A DNA stretch of 64,000 nucleotides from Acanthococcus lagerstroemiae (Eukaryota; Arthropoda; Insecta; Hemiptera; Eriococcidae). The notes beneath the pieces were generated by a model. It did not search any database and was not told the DNA's origin. It worked only from the letters and a program-made list of their open reading frames with translations. Positions 57,704 through 64,000 of the stretch are shown here, one piece after another. Location of the stretch: contig CM063106.1 in assembly GCA_031841125.1 (NCBI GenBank), forward strand, positions 39,490,001 through 39,554,000. The letters are read 5' to 3'. The position numbers and the translations under genes are program-made. Position 1 is the stretch's first letter. Each line of letters starts with the position of its first letter.

Positions 57704-58077
57704 CAGGGACGTACAACAGAAGAGTTTTTTCTGAGGGGAGGGCAAAAATTGTGAAAGTCCCAACTGACTCAACTCAAAATTACCAAGTATCAAAGTATCA
57801 AAGCAAAAAAAAAACCTTTTGCCTTGTTGGATTTTTCTAACTGACTCTACTCAAAATTCCCAAATATCACAGAAAAAAAAAAACTTTGACTTGTTGAATT
57901 TTTCCAACTTTACAACTCAATTCTGAAGTATCAAAGCAAAAAAAAAAAAAAAAAGAACCTTTTGATTTGTTGGATTTTCCCAACTCCGCCTAATTAAAAT
58001 TGTAAATTTTCCCAACTGCTGAGTGAAAAGTTCTTACAAGGAGGAGGAGTTGCCCCCTATCAATCAGTACGTCCCTA
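57704..58077. mobile_element. hAT MITE family C, complete copy, perfect TSD
   Basis: Left end CAGGGACGTACAACAG; right end CAGTACGTCCCTA (last G mutated to A). AATAGACA at 57696-57703 and again at 58078-58085. 374 bp with the same interior repeats as 46714-47056. Confidence 0.95.
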
Positions 58078-58089
58078 AATAGACATAGC

Positions 58090-61000
58090 CAACAAAACAG
58101 TTTTCCACCATCTTAACAATGGGTTAACCACAAAATGTTTTCATATTGCGATATGTGGCAGTGTCTAGTAAAACTCGAACCACCTCTCTTTTGCTCAATT
58201 TTCAAAAATGGTAATTTTGGTTTAGCCTTCCCACCATTAATAATTTATAATTGTTCATTAAGAGTAAGTTGTGAAACCGTTTTTCAATAAGATCTCAAAT
58301 ACACGTTTTGTGGGGGGGGGGGAGGGGCAGAAAAAAACCAGCATTCAAACATAACAAGTTGATTAGTAGACAATAATAACTGTCAACTTTGATGTTTGTA
58401 GCCAAACCAAGCCAGAAACGCTTTAAAAAGCGCTTCCAAAACGCAACCAAAAGCACAGGTTTCGTCGCGTTGAGCATGCTAGTGTGTTTTTGTGTTGGTA
58501 ATTAACACGGAGGTGGAGCGTAAGTCGTGCAATGTTACGTGCAGTATAGAAAAGATGCGTTAGATCCGACGCACACCTCGCTGGCCTATATGAACATACA
58601 TGTACGAGGAAGCGTAAACGTCAATACAGTCGCTGTTTTGTCCAATGTTTCATTATCTTTTATTTGTTACAAGTTGAAGTTGATACTGCATATGAAGACT
58701 TATTTTTTCGAGAATTTTCAGAGTAAGCGGTGCTGACCTTGCTTGCCTGGAATGCACGCCACTGCTGGTCTGAGTTATTTTCACTTTTTGGACTCTCTCG
58801 CTTCGGAGGATCCCTTATCACCCTCAGGTCTGCCATTTACTTATTCACTTTTTTCCAAGTGTCTGTTTCCAGTGACCTTCTTCAAGTATCACTTAAGTGT
58901 TTCCAGAAATGAGTTAGTTTCACATATTCGTAGGCATCTAGGAGTCAACTTTCAGTTAGGTCAACAGGTAACGTGTATCGTAACTTAATATTTTTCGTTG
59001 TTCAAACTTATTTTGTAATTGGGTTAACATTTTCTCCTAGTCAAATAAAAATATTTTATCGTGCATCCATCTCTTCTATAGTTTGTTACTTCTGTTTTCG
59101 GAGAACTCATTTTTCAATCGTGCCCCCCCCCCTCGTCGTTCATACACTCTATTTTATCGGTCGACTTAATGACGCCCTTTTTTCTTCTTTCTTTAATGTG
59201 ACGTAATTTTACGTGATTTTTTTGACTTTTGCGAAGTTCAACTCATTATACCATCAGGGGGGCAACATTTACAATAATCATTTTTCGGTACGTCTTGAAA
59301 GGTAATCATCTTTGACGCGCATAATAATAATAAATTCATTTTCAAAAATCAAGTTAAAGATTTTCCCGTTCTCTGAGAAAAAAAAATTGAGATTTTCCAA
59401 ATTGAGAAATTACCTCTATGTCCATTAAGTATAAGAAATTGAATTGACCTTTTCATATCAACTCCTATAGCATCGTAAACGTGCACATCATGTTCAGCTC
59501 ATCTTTCTATGGTAATTTGAGCACGAGATGTTCAGTCTCAAGGTACAGAGCATTCGCGTACTCTTATGTAGGTGATCATACACGCCACTGTATCGGACCG
59601 AAATATCTTTGGAGGAAAGTATAAACGAAAAAAATGTTCGAATAGATGCTTGCATCACGTATGTGAAGAGAGTTTGAAACAAACATATACTAATTCAAAA
59701 TAGTGTTTCTTTTCTTTGAAATTCTCCAGATGCTAATTTCAATATCCGATAATGAATTCAGATCCGATAATGAATTCAGCGGAATTCCCAAAATTGGTTA
59801 TATTTGTATTGTTATAAGCGCACTAGATGATTATATATTAGATAATCTGAATTTTCGTTTTATATTACTTCAAATAAGTGTCTAAACAACTTTTATTTGG
59901 ATCCCACGGGTTCCTAAACTTAGCGATTCTATCCGTACACGTGTCTCAACTAGAAAGAAGAAAAATGCACGCTGCCGAAGAACTCCAAAGGATTAAATAT
60001 TTACAAGGCAAAGCGTAATTTTAATAACAATACTGAAATGAGCATTCTTAGTTCCCGTAGGAGAACAAGGTACACGTCGATTTAATTTAAATTTTATAAA
60101 CTTTCAAGAAAGAAGTAAAAAAAAACAACAAAAAAACGTGAGTTGTAGAAAAAGAAAACAAGGGAGAAAAATAAGAAAATGGAAAAATTAAAAAGGAACA
60201 AGCTGGAACGAAAAAAACCAACTCGCATAAGTCAAACGAGCGAATGAAAATCTTTTAGTTTGAGTGTATAGAAGCATCAGCGAATTTTGGCTCGTTTTTT
60301 AGGGTCATTAATTTTTCAAAATATAATAGTTTTCTCTTTCAGTTCATTCTGCTGAGCACCAGCGGGTAGCAATAGGTGTAGCAGTTTTTGAAGAAAACGA
60401 GCATCTACGCAGCGCTGGTTAATTCCAGAAGCACTCACGCCTCACACATGCTTGATATAGCGCTCTCAAATACGTCAAGCATTCCAGAAATGTCAGAAGA
60501 ACTAGATAAAGAGCTGTCAAGAAAGCTCATTAGAAATGCATTTGGTATGCAAAACATATCCTGCAAGAAAGTTGCTCGGAGGACACGTGATTGTAATATG
60601 TAACGGTTATGGTATTTATAATATTTAACGTGGAAACCTTTTTCGGTTTCATATTACTTTTTTGTCTTCCTTTTTTGTTTTTGTTTTTTTGCGCGTGTCC
60701 CTTCTACTCGACCCCCTTAGTCCATTTTCATATCGCCCCGGATTAACGCCGCATTATACCCTATTTTCTGTCCGCCGTTTTTAAATATTTAATTCGCGAC
60801 AATGCGGTTCTCGAGGTTCGAGGCGGTGCTGTAACTAACATGTTCTCCCGTTGCAATCAGTTTAATTAATTAAGAAAGCTGCCAACGTGAATGGATTAAG
60901 TCGGGTGCGTCGGCGGGGAGATGGGCGCGATATTAACATTTTAATGATTGATGACATCCGACGTCAGAAGTTTTCTAGTAGACCGCTGCTGGAGATTATC

Positions 61001-61480
61001 TTCGACGCGAGTCGACGATCATTTCTCGAGCACCACTGGCGTCTGTTGAACAGGACTTAGGTGCAGTGCTCTCTATACAGTTCATACTCTCGGATGGTGA
61101 CCTTACGTATAACGGCGATGAAAGGCAATTCGCCAATAATTGGATGCTAATTGGCGAAAAGTGGCCTAACGATAGTGAAAAAGAAAATTCACGCGTGGTA
61201 CAGACACTTCACGCTGACATTATGTCCTTCAGGCGGCACCAGGCTACCCAGTACCCACCAGCTCTACAACAATTTGCCACTACAGTAGTGATCCTCTTGG
61301 CACACATTCATCATATCTTCAATCGACGCAGAGATCAACTGAAGAGTGTGTTATTTAAACTGCTCTAAATCGGTTTTCACTGGTAATGAGACAAAGAGAG
61401 TACGATCTAGTTGCGAAAGGTGGATACCAACATAAATATTGTCTAAGTAGGTATATCGCATGAAGAAAGTTTCTATAGAT
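58090..61480. other. No gene recognised; a few open frames
   Basis: Frames at 60388-60603 and 61066-61368 (100 codons, FILSDGDLTYNGDERQFANN...) lack any family signature. 60780-61060 is GC-richer and contains TTTAATTAATTAA, a homeodomain-type word, but regulation is speculation. Confidence 0.4.
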
Positions 61481-61574
61481 CAGCTTGCTCTGCTTGAATG
61501 AACAGTCAAATATGAATATAGAGCGTGGACGGTGAGATGATCAACTAATTGAAGCTGAGCAACCACAATCAGCC

Positions 61575-62126
61575 TATAGGTGGGGGTCCACGCACGAGGA
61601 TGACTAGCGTGTTCTGCTTGGATGATCAACCTGTGCTGGCCAGCCGTGGATGAAAATTCATCAATGCTCGTGTACTTGTTAAGCTTTTTGCATTCAGTCA
61701 AAGCATGAAAAAAATGGAAAAATAAAGCTGAATGTATGATGAAAACGTCAACACTATTCATCATCTTCTGAACAGTCCGATATCAGGTTGATCGGAGATA
61801 ATGAAAGGCTGGCTGCTCAGATTCAATTAGGTGATCATTTCAATGTTCACACTACGTCTTTGGCTGATCACCCAAGCAGAACAAGCTGATCATTCTCGTG
61901 TGCGATCACCACTTCATCTTCGATCGACCTCTGATATCGGCCTTTTCAAAATATGATAAATAGTGTGGACGTCATCATCATCCATTCAGCTTTATATGCA
62001 AAAAGCTGAGCAAGCATGGACATCGACAGATTTTCATCCACAGCTCTGGTCAGCCCAAGCTGATCATCCAAGCAGAGCACGCTGATTATCTTTCATATAT
62101 TATGTATGCTCGTGTGAACCAGCCTT
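61575..62126. mobile_element. Long fold-back MITE, about 550 bp
   Basis: Inverted arms around about 61850: left CTGCTTGGATGATCA, CCGTGGATGAAAA, AGCTTTTTGCAT and ATAAAGCTGAATG; right their inverses (TGATCATCCAAGCAGAG, TTTTCATCCACAGC, ATGCAAAAAGCT, CATTCAGCTTTAT). Another partial arm lies at 61484-61560. No coding capacity; target duplication not resolved. Confidence 0.7.
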
Positions 62127-62129
62127 ATG

Positions 62130-62490
62130 AAGTGTAAACAACGATAAAATGAGCATAATTCCAAAACTGCATAACATCATGGTAGTCGTTATCATTCTCG
62201 CTGACATATCGCTCCGCTCATTAATTAGCATGATTTACTAGTTTCATTTATTTTTTAAGCGTTTGGGTGTTCCTGACGATGAATACATTATTAATTTATT
62301 TTTCACAACAAATAATCATCGTACAAAGGGGCGATGTGAAGCTACAATGAATATTAACAACTGCCATTTTGCTCATGTTCAAGAGACTAATTGGTCTATA
62401 ATAATTAAGATCACTCTTCCCCTTTTCTATGCAACAGTACTATTTCTGATACGTGTCATTGCCTTAGTAAATACCGTCCTCTAACGAATC
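62130..62490. other. No recognised feature
   Basis: A 73-codon frame at 62263-62484 without motifs. Otherwise AT-rich spacer. Confidence 0.4.
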
Positions 62491-63370
62491 TGGTATACAA
62501 CCTGGCCATGAAGGGTGCAAGAGCTCTAGCCAAGAGCTTCAATATCTCATTTTATATTTTCTCTGGTCCCCCTATTTTTCCCCGTTTTGCTGCGACAAGA
62601 GCTTTCCCTACCTCGTCCTCCAGGATAGCTGGCATCTCTTCCTTTCCCAGGACTATTCCCCTTATTTCACTCCCATGGTCTCCCCTCTTTACCCCATTCC
62701 TTCCTCCTTAGTGCTAATGCCAGTCTCGGTTCTTTTGTACGAGCACAGCTCTTTTTAGAATTCAGTAGCCTCCCTGACTATTTCTTCTCTACCGAATAAC
62801 TTCATTTTTGTATCTTTAGTTTTAATTGCCATGAGTGCATTTTGCACTTTCTACAAGCATTCCTGCAGTTATCTCTTGATCGTATTTCCTGATATCATTT
62901 CTGATCCGATTTTTGATTAATTTTTGAGCAAACACAGTTCGATCTGACCTTCTTTACCTCTGATTTCGGTTCTTTGGTCAATGAGACTTTTCGTTTCCGC
63001 ATTAATTTTATCGTCGATATTTAACTTGACCCTTCTTACGCCGAGTTACCTTACTACTGATGGATTCCTCCATCCAATCATATTCTTCTTGCAGCTAGAT
63101 GCAGAAGTTGTCTTCCACCACCTCCAACTTCTTCCTTAGTGCTTCATTCGCCTCACCCCACTTACTAGTATGTACCGGTATAACCCATTTACCCCCTGTA
63201 TCCGATTTTTTGGTACCCCTAGGGCTATTAGAGCCGAGGACGAAGTCCACTTCAGCTCTGGCCATTCTATCATCCGATGAAAAACCAAATTTGTTTAAAA
63301 TCTCATATGTTTTAATTATTCTCAAAAAATGTTATTTGAGGGTTGAAAATCTGAAATTTCCAAAACGAGC
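62490..63370 (-). mobile_element. RTE-like LINE, region between endonuclease and RT
   Basis: Antisense frame 63095-63325 (SDDRMARAEVDFVLGSNSPR, KWGEANEALRKKLEVVEDNF) and, further on, LIKNRIRNDIRKYDQEITAG and KIGGPEKI-x-NEILKLLARAL, like the KAPGPDGIPNEILK lead-in of RTE RT. Many stops; decayed. Confidence 0.65.
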
Positions 63371-63374
63371 TTAA

Positions 63375-64000
63375 AGTACCTTATTACTATATTTATAATT
63401 GATTCAATACGACCACAGTATACTTTGATATTGTTTCGTGCTCTTTTATATATACCACATGACCCATTTTTAGCCCGGTATATCAACTCCAAAAGCTCTA
63501 AAGTTTTAGTTTTTGAAAAATATACTCAGCATTTCTTCTAATAACCTAATTGAATTTTTGAAAACACCAAAATTCTCGTCTGAATAACACAAACATGAAG
63601 CGACAAACTAAAAATTAATCAGGACCTTTCCACTGAACGCAATCCAAACTGAAGCTATTTCCTGCCATAAATTTCTGCAGGTTTGAGTAACGGTGAGCAC
63701 AGGATCTCCTAGCAACCAGGCGCTGTACCGCTACCCACCCATCAACACGCGCACGCACAGAACCGAAACCAGTTGTTATTGTTTGTCTGCATGTAAAAAT
63801 GTGTCACATTTTTATGTATCAAAATATGAAAATATGATATAACTACACCTACAAATATCGTTAATCGTCATAAGTACAACCATAATTGCTAATCAAACTT
63901 CTAATGTAGGACACAAGTTTACCTACCTATTCCAAAGAAACATGTATCTACCCAACATAAAGTAGGTATCTATAACTGCGGTTACAATAAGGGACGCCTG
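63375..64000. other. No recognised feature to window end
   Basis: AT-rich with no open frame above background and no transposon ends. Confidence 0.4.

Noticed and set aside
60840..60900. Homeodomain-type enhancer word TTTAATTAATTAA
   Set aside because: Such AT words are expected by chance in this composition; no gene nearby.

Overview
The window is AT-rich eukaryotic genomic DNA. Its introns are canonical GT-AG, there are no bacterial-style operons, and it is very dense in decayed transposable elements. The mix (RTE- and LOA/R1-like non-LTR elements, a Penelope-like element, mariner, Helitron, many hAT-type MITEs, a tRNA-derived SINE, a trace of Ty1/copia) suggests an arthropod, most likely an insect. 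I cannot name the species.

One conserved host gene is clear. It is the C-terminal part of an EDRF1 (erythroid differentiation-related factor 1) homologue on the + strand, in 11 exons from 1941 to 16590 (about 686 codons). All exon phases join without a break. The start of the gene lies left of the window. A poly(A) signal candidate is at 17077-17082. The introns, above all 4322-7773 and 8225-14664, are packed with transposon debris: an antisense LINE, a possible piggyBac MITE, a mariner, a Penelope fragment with a hammerhead-like motif, a Harbinger MITE, hAT MITEs, tandem repeats and a copia RNase H remnant.

From 17.6 to 24.8 kb there is an antisense LOA/R1-like LINE, repeat family L, an antisense Penelope RT, a fairly complete antisense RTE, and one copy of an unusual element (called element X here). 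From 25 to 34 kb the DNA is A-rich with nested hAT MITEs at 28.3-29.6 kb. From 34 to 49 kb there is a fold-back MITE, a SINE with an exact target-site duplication, three further family-L copies, and a hAT MITE with a perfect 8-bp target duplication. From 49.8 to 52.6 kb a hAT-like fold-back element contains a second copy of element X, which carries a repeated CCACGGCATTGG word and a small, apparently spliced reading frame. From 52.7 to 57.2 kb RTE elements in both orientations are interrupted by a Helitron and by tandem repeats. The last part holds another hAT MITE, a long fold-back element and one more antisense RTE fragment.

No CRISPR array, operon, rRNA gene or intact functional tRNA gene was seen. 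The best leads for something undescribed are element X, the MITE family beginning CAGGGACGTAC (three copies, each with a perfect 8-bp target duplication), the Helitron inside an RTE reverse transcriptase, and the triple-nested hAT MITEs. All homology calls rest on reading motifs by eye; no database search was run.
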